Shown here piece by piece: positions 1 through 5,151 of a DNA stretch of 5,151 nt. The stretch is from Pseudomonadota bacterium (GTDB taxonomy: Bacteria > Pseudomonadota > Gammaproteobacteria > Xanthomonadales > Xanthomonadaceae). The DNA lies in the NCBI GenBank assembly GCA_023388955.1, contig JAEWFH010000040.1, forward strand, positions 1-5,151. Reading direction: 5' to 3'. The position numbers and the translations under genes were made by a program. Every line of letters begins with the position of its first letter. Positions within the stretch are counted from its first letter, which is position 1. The notes beneath the pieces were generated by a model. That model saw only the letters and a list, made by a program, of their open reading frames with translations. It did not search any database and was not told the DNA's origin.

Positions 1-1516
1 GGGTGCCGCCCAGGTCGAGCTCCCATCCATTGCCGCGGATCGGCTGGCCGGGCTCCCAGGCGATCGGCGCGCCACCGTCGATGGTGTACTGGCCGGCATC
101 GATGAACTCGATGCGCGCGCCTGCCGAACCCGCGAAGGCCGCGGGGTCAGTGATGCGGCTCGCACCGGGAACCGCGCTGCCGAGGTTGCCGCTGTCCGCG
201 CTGCTTTCCAGCGGGGCCGCGGCGGCGATGGCGTAGGGGTCTTCCAGCACCATGCGGATGCCGGCGGCGGCACCGGCGGTGGGGCGCAGGGAGAAGCGGT
301 CGCCTTCGGCCGGGGCGCCGTCGACCACCAGTTCCACGCCGTCGACCCGCAGCGGTTCGGTGGCGGTGCCGGCGCCGGTGAGCGCCACCGGCTGGCCGGT
401 GTCGGCGCGGGTCGCGCTCCAGTTGCCGGCCTCGAAGCGCAGCACCAGGTCCTGGCCGGTCAGTGCGCCGGTGTCGCCGATGCGGGTGGCCAGGGTCGCG
501 TTGCCGGTGTTGCCGGTATGTCGGTCCACCTGCGGCGCGGGCAGCTGGAACAGGTCGGCGCCGGGCTTGCCGTTGTAGTCCACGCCGGCGCGCTGGGTGG
601 CGTTGAAGCTCTCGGCGAAGCCTGCCGCCAGCCGGCCCAGCTCGGCGCGGGCGGGGTCGAGCACGCGCTCGCGGAACTCCAGCAGGCCGCCGATCTCGCC
701 CGATACCACGGTCGAGCGCAGCGGCATCGAGTCACCGGAGGCGTTCTGCAGCGACAGCTGCAGGCGGTCGCTGCGGTACGGGTCCGGGGTGGTGCCCAGC
801 TCCATCGCGCGTGCACCCAGCACCAGGGCCTGGCCGCCAGTGGTGAACACGTTCACCGCGCCGTCGTCCTGGGCCACGGTCTCCACGCCGACCAGGCCGG
901 CCAGCTCGCCCAGGCGCAGGTCGCGCTGGTCGAGCATGTCCGGGGAGGCGTTGGGGCCGGCGGCGGCGATGTCGCGGTTGAGGTGGGCGATTTCCCCGGC
1001 CAGGCGGTTGGCGGTGGCGACCTGGGCGACCAGGCGGTCGTTGACCTCGCCGTCGAGCTGGCCGAGCTGGCCGTCGAGCTGGTTCCAGCGCGTGGCCAGC
1101 TGGGTGCCGGCCGACAGCAGGGCGTTGCGGGCGGCGGGCGAGGTCGGTTCGGCGGTCACGCCCTCGGCGGCGCCGAAGAACTCCGTCCACGGGCCGGCCA
1201 GGCCGCTGACGCTGTCGGACACGGCCATGTCCAGCCGGGTGGCCAGCCCGGACAGCTGCTGCAGCCGGCCCATCTCGCCGCTGCTGTCGAGCTGGCGGCC
1301 GAGCACCAGGCCATCGGCCAGGCGCTGCAGGCGGGCCACGTCGACGCCGGCGCCGAACTGCCCGGGACCGGTGTTCTGCCCGATCCGCGCCTCCAGGTCC
1401 ACGCGCTGGCGGCTGTAGCCGGGCGTGCTGGCGTTGGCGACGTTGTGGCCGACGGTGTTCAGGGCCCGCTGGAAGGCGAGCAGGGCGGAGCTGCCAGTGG
1501 AAAGCAGGGAACTCAT
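1..1516 (-). CDS. flgK: Flagellar hook-associated protein 1 (FlgK), 3' end missing
   Basis: FlgK is exported through the flagellar type III apparatus and forms the first of the two junction rings between hook and filament. The frame read leftward from the ATG at 1516 is open for 505 codons to the window edge. The N-terminal D0 helix region (residues about 1-45) has the rod/hook/HAP signature, seen here as NVANASTPGYSRQ at residues 25-37, where most homologues have NANTPGYSRQ. MLDQRD at 194-199, VNVFTTGGQALV at about 221-232 and GVDYNGKPGADLF at about 331-343 are further FlgK-type landmarks. The stretch around residues 145-185 holds a seven-residue repeat (QLDGQLG-QLDG) and is probably helical coiled coil. 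Family members are commonly about 550-650 residues, so the C-terminal D0 helix lies beyond the left edge. The gene begins 2 nt after the flgJ stop, so translation is probably coupled. No frameshift is seen. Identification is firm. Confidence 0.96.
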   Translation of the reverse strand, partial: MSSLLSTGSSALLAFQRALNTVGHNVANASTPGYSRQRVDLEARIGQNTGPGQFGAGVDVARLQRLADGLVLGRQLDSSGEMGRLQQLSGLATRLDMAVSDSVSGLAGPWTEFFGAAEGVTAEPTSPAARNALLSAGTQLATRWNQLDGQLGQLDGEVNDRLVAQVATANRLAGEIAHLNRDIAAAGPNASPDMLDQRDLRLGELAGLVGVETVAQDDGAVNVFTTGGQALVLGARAMELGTTPDPYRSDRLQLSLQNASGDSMPLRSTVVSGEIGGLLEFRERVLDPARAELGRLAAGFAESFNATQRAGVDYNGKPGADLFQLPAPQVDRHTGNTGNATLATRIGDTGALTGQDLVLRFEAGNWSATRADTGQPVALTGAGTATEPLRVDGVELVVDGAPAEGDRFSLRPTAGAAAGIRMVLEDPYAIAAAAPLESSADSGNLGSAVPGASRITDPAAFAGSAGARIEFIDAGQYTIDGGAPIAWEPGQPIRGNGWELDLGGT

Positions 1517-1518
1517 GG

Positions 1519-2619
1519 TCAGCCCTGTGTGCCGTGGGTGCCGGCCATCGCCACCATGCGCCCGGCCGGCAGCCCGTCGGCGGGCAGCGACTCCAGGGCA
1601 CGACGCAGGGTCGGGCCGTTGGCAATGGAGGTGATCTTGGCGGCGTAGGAGGGATCGGTGGCGTAGCCGGCCTTCTGCAGCGCCCGGGCGAAGCGCGCCG
1701 GGTCGTCACCGGCGGCCAGGGCCCCGGCGTAGCGCGAGCTGCGCATCAGCTGCGCGTAGTCGTCGAAGCTCTGCTGCACCGAGTCGTAGGCGCGGAAGTC
1801 GTCGCGGATGTCCACGCGCTTGCCAGCGTAGAACTCGTGGGTGCCGGAGCGGACCTTGTCGCCCTGCCAGCCGCCGGTGGCCTTGATGCCGAACAGGTTG
1901 TGCGAGTCGCTGCCGCCGACCAGCTTGCGGCCCCAGCCGGTCTCCAGCGCGGCCTGGGCGACCAGGGCGCGGGCGGAGACGCCGAGTTCCTTCGCGGTTT
2001 CCTGCGCGGCCGGCCAGATCGACTTCACGAAGGCCTCCGGGCTGCTGGCGTCCAGCCGGGCGGGGCGGGGGGCGACGGGTTCGGGCAGGGACGGGGCGGC
2101 AACGGGCGCGGTGGCCTGCAGCGAGGTGCCGCTGTCGGTGCGCGCCAGTTGCAGGCCCGGCGCTTCCAGCGGCAGGTCCTGCATCAGTCCGCGGTTCATC
2201 AGCATCGGGTTGCGGGCGGGCATCGCCATGCCGGTGGCCGGCAGTGCCATTGCGGTGGCGACGGGCTGGGCGCCCAGGGGCAGGCCCGCAGCGGTGGTGC
2301 GCCCGGGAAGCGACAGGGAAGCCGCGTTGCCGGTGGCACCGTCGGGGTTGAGCGTGCGGTTGAGCTGGCGCTCGATCACCGGCGCCAGGCCAAGCCCACG
2401 CCCCTTGGTGAGCTGGTCGGCCAGCTTCTGGTCGTACATGTCGCGGTAGGTGGTGTCGCCACCGAACATCGCGTTGCCGCCGCTGGTGGCGCGCATGGAC
2501 TTGATCATCATCCGCGCGAACTGCGATTCCAGCTCGCGCGCGGCCGTGCGCACCCGGTCCGGCGAGGTGGCCTGGGCGGGTTGCTGCAAGGAAACGGCGG
2601 TGGCGGAAGGCAGGTACAT
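1519..2619 (-). CDS. flgJ: FlgJ: rod-cap protein with C-terminal peptidoglycan glucosaminidase
   Basis: FlgJ is a periplasmic bifunctional protein that caps the growing rod and opens the peptidoglycan for it. The 366-residue product has an N-terminal rod-binding domain (about residues 20-90, with LESQFARMMIKSMR at 30-43 and MYDQKLADQLTKGRGLGLA at 61-79). A long low-complexity Ala/Pro/Met/Leu linker follows (about 92-190), then a GH73-type glucosaminidase domain (about 193-340). In AALETGWG (223-230), Glu226 is the expected catalytic acid by analogy with the AALESGWG site of Salmonella FlgJ. NLFGIKA at 241-247, the segment around HEFYAGKRVDIRDDFRAYDS (261-280) and GYATDPSYAAKI (318-329) are also typical. 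The family is usually a little over 300 residues, and the excess lies in the linker and a 25-residue tail. No signal peptide is seen, as expected for a protein exported by the flagellar apparatus. The ATG start gives the usual distance to the rod-binding domain, although no clear Shine-Dalgarno precedes it. Confidence 0.96.
   Translation of the reverse strand: MYLPSATAVSLQQPAQATSPDRVRTAARELESQFARMMIKSMRATSGGNAMFGGDTTYRDMYDQKLADQLTKGRGLGLAPVIERQLNRTLNPDGATGNAASLSLPGRTTAAGLPLGAQPVATAMALPATGMAMPARNPMLMNRGLMQDLPLEAPGLQLARTDSGTSLQATAPVAAPSLPEPVAPRPARLDASSPEAFVKSIWPAAQETAKELGVSARALVAQAALETGWGRKLVGGSDSHNLFGIKATGGWQGDKVRSGTHEFYAGKRVDIRDDFRAYDSVQQSFDDYAQLMRSSRYAGALAAGDDPARFARALQKAGYATDPSYAAKITSIANGPTLRRALESLPADGLPAGRMVAMAGTHGTQG
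1523..1526 (-). promoter_or_regulatory. Ribosome binding site of flgK
   Basis: On the minus strand AGGG lies 6 nt before the flgK ATG, inside the last codons of flgJ and just before its TGA. This supports the ATG at 1516 as the start and suggests coupled translation of flgJ and flgK. Confidence 0.6.
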
Positions 2620-2663
2620 GGCGGGGTCGGGTCAGGTCAGCGGGGGCGGCTCAGTCGGGTCAG
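2620..2663 (-). repeat. flgI-flgJ spacer with a 10-bp direct repeat
   Basis: The 40-nt gap between flgI and flgJ contains GTCGGGTCAG (plus strand) at 2626-2635 and again at 2654-2663; the second copy covers the flgI stop codon. On the coding strand the gap is C-rich, with no purine-rich Shine-Dalgarno before the flgJ ATG. It is the longest spacer apart from the flgG-flgH junction. I see no hairpin strong enough to call a terminator. The repeat may be only a small duplication. Confidence 0.4.
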
Positions 2664-3775
2664 ATCACTTCCAGTTCGGCGCGCAGCGCGCCGGCACGCT
2701 TGAGGGCTTCCAGGATGGCGACGATGTCGCCCGGGGCGGCGCCGACGGCGTTGACCGCACGGACGATCGCCTCCAGCGAGCTGCCGCCCTCGAACAGGAA
2801 CATGCGGTCGCTGCCGGTCTCGGTGGCCTCGATGGTCGATTGCGGGGCGACCACGGTCTGGCCGCCGCCAAAGGCGCCGGGCTGGCTGACCACCGCGCTC
2901 TCGGTGATCGACACCGTCAGCGAGCCGTGCGAGACCGCCGCCGGCAGTACGCTGACCTGGCCGCCCATGACCACGGTGCCGGTGCGCGAGTTGACGATGA
3001 CCTTGGCCGCGGCGGCGCCGGGGCTGACCTCCAGCGACTCCAGCCGGGCCAGGAAGCCGATCCGGTCGCCCGTCGGCGGGGCCACCTCGATGGTGACGCC
3101 GTCGATGGCGCGGGCATGGCCGGGGCCGAAGGCGCGGTCGATGGCCTCCACCACGCGCGCGGCGGTGGTGAAGTCGAACTCGTGCAGGTTCAGGGTGACC
3201 ACGCCGCCCGCGCCGCCGGCACCGTGCATGCCGGTGGCGACCGCACGCTCGACGATGGCGCCGTTGGGGATGCGCCCGGTGTTGGGGGCGTTGACCGAGA
3301 TCCGCGAGCCGTCACGCCCGGAGGCGCCGAAGCCCGACACCACCAGGCTGCCCTGGGCGATCGCGTAGACCTGCCCGTCGGCGCCCTTGAGGGGCGCCAT
3401 CAGCAGGCTGCCGCCGCGCAGCGAACCGGCGTTGCCGATCGAAGACACGGTCACGTCGATCGGCTGGCCGGGCTTGGCGTGGGGAGGAAGCTCGGCGTGG
3501 ATCGCCACCGCGGCGACGTTCTTGAGCTGCGGATTGACGCCCGGCGGAATGCTGACGCCGAGCTGGTCGAGCATGGTCTTCAGGCTCTGCACCGTGAACG
3601 GGGTCTGGCTGGTGCGGTCGCCGCTGCCGTCCAGCCCGACCACCAGGCCGTAGCCGACCAGCGGGTTGCCGCGGACGCCTTCCACCTGGGCCAGGTCCTT
3701 GATCCGCTCGGCGTGCGCCGGCGTGCTGGCAAGGACCAGGGCGGCGAGGACCAGCAGGCTCCGGAAGATGTGCAT
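2660..3775 (-). CDS. flgI: Flagellar P-ring protein FlgI precursor
   Basis: FlgI is exported by Sec to the periplasm and assembles around the distal rod as the peptidoglycan-level ring of the bushing. The product is 371 residues, normal for the family. It starts with a clear Sec signal peptide: MHIFR, then a hydrophobic core LLVLAALVLA, then a likely signal peptidase I cut after AHA at residues 20-22, leaving ERIKDLA. Conserved stretches include GVRGNPLVGYGLVVGLDGSGD (33-53), SSIGNAGSLRGGSLLMAPL (111-129), VNSRTGTVVMGG (261-272) and the C-terminal ALKRAGALRAELEVI (357-371). The ATG at 3775 is chosen because the signal peptide begins there and a Shine-Dalgarno sits just upstream; the frame runs further upstream only as overlap with flgH. 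There is no cysteine, unlike E. coli FlgI, whose disulfide depends on DsbA/DsbB. It lies 10 nt after the flgH stop. Confidence 0.97.
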   Translation of the reverse strand: MHIFRSLLVLAALVLASTPAHAERIKDLAQVEGVRGNPLVGYGLVVGLDGSGDRTSQTPFTVQSLKTMLDQLGVSIPPGVNPQLKNVAAVAIHAELPPHAKPGQPIDVTVSSIGNAGSLRGGSLLMAPLKGADGQVYAIAQGSLVVSGFGASGRDGSRISVNAPNTGRIPNGAIVERAVATGMHGAGGAGGVVTLNLHEFDFTTAARVVEAIDRAFGPGHARAIDGVTIEVAPPTGDRIGFLARLESLEVSPGAAAAKVIVNSRTGTVVMGGQVSVLPAAVSHGSLTVSITESAVVSQPGAFGGGQTVVAPQSTIEATETGSDRMFLFEGGSSLEAIVRAVNAVGAAPGDIVAILEALKRAGALRAELEVI

Positions 3776-3783
3776 GGTGGTGG

Positions 3784-3787
3784 CCTC
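3784..3787 (-). promoter_or_regulatory. Ribosome binding site of flgI overlapping the flgH stop
   Basis: The minus strand reads TGAGG followed by 8 nt and then the flgI ATG at 3775. The GAGG core overlaps the flgH TGA stop (3788-3786), a usual arrangement for coupled re-initiation. It decides the flgI start together with the signal peptide. Confidence 0.65.
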
Positions 3788-4523
3788 AGTAGGGGAAGGC
3801 GGCGGAGTTGAAGAAGCGGCCCAGCCAGCCCATCGCGTTCGAGCGCGCCAGCGTGCCGCGGCCGCCATAGGCGATCTGGGCGTTGCCGACGCGATCGGAG
3901 GTGATGCGGTTGTCGGGACCGATATCGGCGGTGCGCACGATGCCTTGAACCTGGACCAGCTCGTCGCCCTGGTTCAGGCGCATCTGCTTCTGGCCGCTGA
4001 CCAGCAGGTTGCCGTTGCCCAGCTCGCGGACCACCTGCACGGTGATCTCGCCGTCCAGGCGGTTGCTCTGGGTGGAGTCGCCGGCGCCGGCGAAGTCGCG
4101 GCCGGCCTCGACCTCGGCCTGCAGGATCGGCGTGCCGTTCATGGTCACCGGGCGGCCGCCGATGATCGGCGCGCCCAGGCTGAAGCCGCTGTCCTTGGTC
4201 ACCGCGGTCTGCGCGCGGCTGGACGAGGAGGTGCGCTCGACCAGGACGATGGTCAGCAGGTCGCCGACGTGGCGCGCCTTGTTGTCCTCGAACAGCGACA
4301 TCGGGCGCGGCGCGGCGTGTTGGGTGCTGGCGTAGATCGAGCCGCCGGCCTGGGTGGCCGGAGCGGCGTAGCCGGCCGGTGCAGTGGCGAGAGCGGCCGT
4401 AGCCGGGTCCATGCCCGGATGCATGCCCACCGGTGCGTAGGGCTCGAACGGGCGGACATCGCCGACGAAGCTTGCGCAGCCGGTGAGTGTGAGCAGGGCG
4501 GCACAGGCGGCGGCCAGCCACAT
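3786..4523 (-). CDS. flgH: Flagellar L-ring lipoprotein FlgH precursor (start uncertain)
   Basis: FlgH is an outer-membrane lipoprotein that forms the L ring around the rod. From the ATG at 4523 the product is 245 residues: MW, a hydrophobic core (LAAACAALLTL) and the lipobox LTGC, with the lipidated Cys codon at 4476-4478. The mature part is about 230 residues, the usual family size, with conserved ARHVGDLLTIVLVE, STQSNRLDGEITVQVV, NGNLLVSGQKQMRLNQGDE and IAYGGRGTLARSNAMGW, ending RFFNSAAFPY. The ATG at 4523 is preferred because it directly precedes the signal core and has GGA 8 nt upstream. However, the n-region then lacks any Lys or Arg, which is unusual. A GTG at 4541 would add MRGNDG with one Arg. 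ATGs at 4619, 4718 and 4724 are also in frame, but translate palindromic repeats. The family call is firm and the start is not. Confidence 0.93.
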   Translation of the reverse strand: MWLAAACAALLTLTGCASFVGDVRPFEPYAPVGMHPGMDPATAALATAPAGYAAPATQAGGSIYASTQHAAPRPMSLFEDNKARHVGDLLTIVLVERTSSSSRAQTAVTKDSGFSLGAPIIGGRPVTMNGTPILQAEVEAGRDFAGAGDSTQSNRLDGEITVQVVRELGNGNLLVSGQKQMRLNQGDELVQVQGIVRTADIGPDNRITSDRVGNAQIAYGGRGTLARSNAMGWLGRFFNSAAFPY

Positions 4524-4527
4524 CCCG

Positions 4528-4618
4528 TCGTTCCCGCGCACGCGGGAACCCAGTGCCTTGTCGTTCCCGCGCACGCGGGAACCCAGTGCCTTGTCGTTCC
4601 CGCGCACGCGGGAACCCA
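4528..4618. repeat. Three tandem 33-bp units each carrying a 20-bp palindrome
   Basis: Units start at 4528, 4561 and 4594. The first two are identical over 33 bp, and the third is identical for 25 bp before it diverges at 4619. Each holds GTTCCCGCGCACGCGGGAAC (4530-4549, 4563-4582, 4596-4615): 9-bp perfect arms around a 2-nt centre, flanked by TC on the left and CCA on the right. The spacer CCAGTGCCTTG between copies is also conserved. The shape resembles the ATTCCC-N8-GGGAAT pattern of neisserial dRS3 elements and the small palindromes common in Lysobacteraceae/Xanthomonadaceae; membership in either class is inferred. The 33-bp period keeps the flgH frame. In RNA each copy should form a strong hairpin. 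Confidence 0.9.
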
Positions 4619-4674
4619 TGGACGTTCCGCGGCGGACGGCAACGTCCTTGGATCCCCGCGTACGCGGGGATGAC
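4593..4674. repeat. Composite imperfect inverted repeat of 34-nt arms
   Basis: The third and fourth palindromes face each other and are joined by an inner stem: GGACGTT at 4620-4626 pairs with AACGTCC at 4641-4647 around a 14-nt loop. Aligning 4593-4626 with the complement of 4641-4674 gives 28 of 34 matches by hand count. The 82-bp block therefore looks like one bipartite unit, comparable in plan to paired REP elements or a very small MITE-like element. It is possibly the founding insertion, to which the two extra direct copies were added. Confidence 0.6.
4652..4671. repeat. Fourth palindrome, inverted relative to the tandem array
   Basis: ATCCCCGCGTACGCGGGGAT is a perfect 20-bp palindrome. 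Its flanks, TGG on the left and GACGG on the right, mirror the flanks of the 4528-4618 units, so it is the same element type in the opposite orientation. It differs in base sequence from the three tandem copies, which suggests it is not a recent duplicate of them. Confidence 0.85.
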
Positions 4675-4681
4675 GGCTCTT

Positions 4682-4700
4682 GCGTGCGCGGAGATGACGG
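4682..4700. repeat. Degenerate fifth palindrome copy
   Basis: Bases 4682-4700 match 4658-4676 at 17 of 19 positions, including the terminal GATGACGG, at a 24-bp period, which again is a multiple of three. The left arm is decayed, so only half of the palindrome remains. It has the same orientation as the 4652-4671 copy and lies within 25 bp of the flgG stop. Confidence 0.65.
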
Positions 4701-4723
4701 GAAAGAGGAAACGTTCATGGCCA

Positions 4724-5151
4724 TCACAGGTTCTGGTTCAGGAAGCCGAGCATCTGGTCGGTGGTCGAGATCGCCTTGGCGTTGGTCTCGTAGGCGCGCT
4801 GGGTTTCGATCATCGACACCAGCTCCTCGACCACGTTGACGTTGGAGCTCTCCAGTGCGCCCTGCACCAGCAGGCCGGCGCCGTTCTCGCCCGGGGCGCC
4901 GAGCTGCGCGGGGCCACTGGCGCCGGTCTCAACGTAGAGGTTCTCGCCCTTGGCCTGCAGGCCGGCGGGGTTGATGAAGTCGGCGATGGTCAGGGCGCCG
5001 ATCTGCATCGCCTCGGGCTGGCCGGCGACCTGCACGCTGACGGTGCCGTCGGCGCCGATGGTCACGCTCTGCGCGCCCTCGGGGAACTGCAGGCCGGGCT
5101 GCACCGGGTAGCCGGCGTTGGTGACCATCTCGCCCTGGGCGTTGATCTGGA
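4724..5151 (-). CDS. flgG: Flagellar distal rod protein FlgG, C-terminal part
   Basis: FlgG polymerises into the distal rod, the drive shaft that passes through the P and L rings made by the genes downstream. The right window edge cuts the gene; 141 complete codons remain, beginning QINAQGEMVTNAGYPVQP. FlgG is normally about 260 residues, so roughly the C-terminal half is present. Diagnostic segments are GYPVQPGLQFPEGAQSVTIGA, LTIADFINPAGLQAKGENLY, ETGASGPAQLGAPGENGAG, and the C-terminal D0 helix SNVNVVEELVSMIETQRAYE followed by TNAKAISTTDQMLGFLNQNL. The combination of NPAGLQA, ETGASG and the NVVEEL helix separates FlgG from the related FlgF and FlgE. The TGA stop (4726-4724) shares its last base with an ATG in the flgH frame. 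No damage is seen despite the adjoining repeats, and the protein ends at the usual point. Confidence 0.97.
   Translation of the reverse strand, partial: QINAQGEMVTNAGYPVQPGLQFPEGAQSVTIGADGTVSVQVAGQPEAMQIGALTIADFINPAGLQAKGENLYVETGASGPAQLGAPGENGAGLLVQGALESSNVNVVEELVSMIETQRAYETNAKAISTTDQMLGFLNQNL

Larger units (their letters stand above)
4524..4724 (-). other. In-frame open extension upstream of flgH, made of palindromic repeats
   Basis: The flgH frame has no stop from the signal sequence back to the ATG at 4724, whose first base is the last base of the flgG TGA (TGATG, 4722-4726). A second ATG lies at 4718 and a third at 4619. Read from 4724 the extension is 67 residues. It begins MAMNVSS, then has SSPRT twice at an 8-residue spacing, then GSRVRGNDKAL at an 11-residue period. 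All of this is translated repeat. The TGATG overlap looks like the ancestral, coupled flgH start, with the repeats inserted between it and the signal core; that is an inference. Because these palindromes are open in several frames, the lack of stops is weak evidence for real translation. No convincing Shine-Dalgarno precedes 4724 or 4718. Confidence 0.55.

Noticed and set aside
1050..1082. 12-bp direct repeat CCGTCGAGCTGG at 21-bp period inside flgK
   Set aside because: It encodes QLDGQLG-QLDG in a probable coiled-coil helix, so heptad-like protein structure and codon bias explain it well enough.
518..1648. Plus-strand open frame of 376 codons antisense to flgK
   Set aside because: It is a shadow frame; the opposite strand encodes FlgK with recognisable motifs throughout.
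732..1709. Minus-strand open frame of 325 codons spanning the flgJ-flgK junction
   Set aside because: It is out of frame with both real genes and has the Arg/Pro-rich composition of a shadow.
1534..2703. Plus-strand open frame of 389 codons antisense to flgJ
   Set aside because: Its Gly/Ala/Arg/Gln-rich composition is typical of shadow frames at high G+C, and the minus-strand frame encodes a clear two-domain FlgJ.
3666..4673. Long plus-strand open frame of 335 codons antisense to flgH, ending in repeated VPAHAGTQ peptides
   Set aside because: It is the complement of flgH in very G+C-rich DNA, where stops are rare. The VPAHAGTQ peptides are translated palindromes, not a protein family.
4528..4700. 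CRISPR array at the tandem repeats
   Set aside because: The spacers are only 13 nt between palindrome cores and are themselves conserved, the copies occur in both orientations, and no cas gene is visible.
4528..4700. Rho-independent terminator after flgG
   Set aside because: The stems are strong, but no T-tract follows on the coding strand, and the genes downstream belong to the same pathway and direction.

Overview
The window is a run of flagellar basal-body and hook genes, all on the minus strand, read in the order flgG, flgH, flgI, flgJ, flgK (from the right edge to the left edge). The very high G+C, the gammaproteobacterial gene order, a FlgJ with a fused peptidoglycan-hydrolase domain, and short palindromes whose translations read as the 'SFPRTREP / VPAHAGTQ' peptides familiar from these genomes all suggest a member of the Lysobacteraceae/Xanthomonadaceae (Lysobacter, Luteimonas or a relative). 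The family is an inference from sequence feel, not a search result.

Layout, in transcription order: the C-terminal half of flgG (distal rod) enters at the right edge and stops at 4724. A cluster of five small palindromic elements fills about 4528-4700. The recognisable flgH (L-ring lipoprotein) runs from its lipoprotein signal near 4523 to 3786. flgI (P-ring, with signal peptide) occupies 3775-2660, flgJ (rod cap plus glucosaminidase) 2619-1519, and flgK (first hook-filament junction protein) starts at 1516 and runs off the left edge after 505 codons. Gene spacings are tight: 10 nt for H-I, 40 nt for I-J and 2 nt for J-K. This fits one polycistronic message whose promoter lies outside the window; I see no internal promoter or rho-independent terminator beyond the palindromes.

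Together the genes build the parts that cross the cell wall and outer membrane. FlgG forms the distal rod, FlgJ caps the growing rod and cuts peptidoglycan, FlgI and FlgH form the P and L ring bushings, and FlgK links hook to filament.

The one unusual place is the flgG-flgH junction. Three identical 33-bp palindrome repeats, a fourth palindrome in the opposite orientation and a degenerate fifth copy sit exactly where the 5' end of flgH should be. The flgH frame stays open through all of them, back to a TGATG overlap with the flgG stop. The true FlgH start is therefore unclear, and the repeats may have supplied a new start region or a 67-residue N-terminal extension. Otherwise this is an ordinary flagellar operon; I see no unknown multi-gene system. 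No gene-free stretch exceeds 300 bases.
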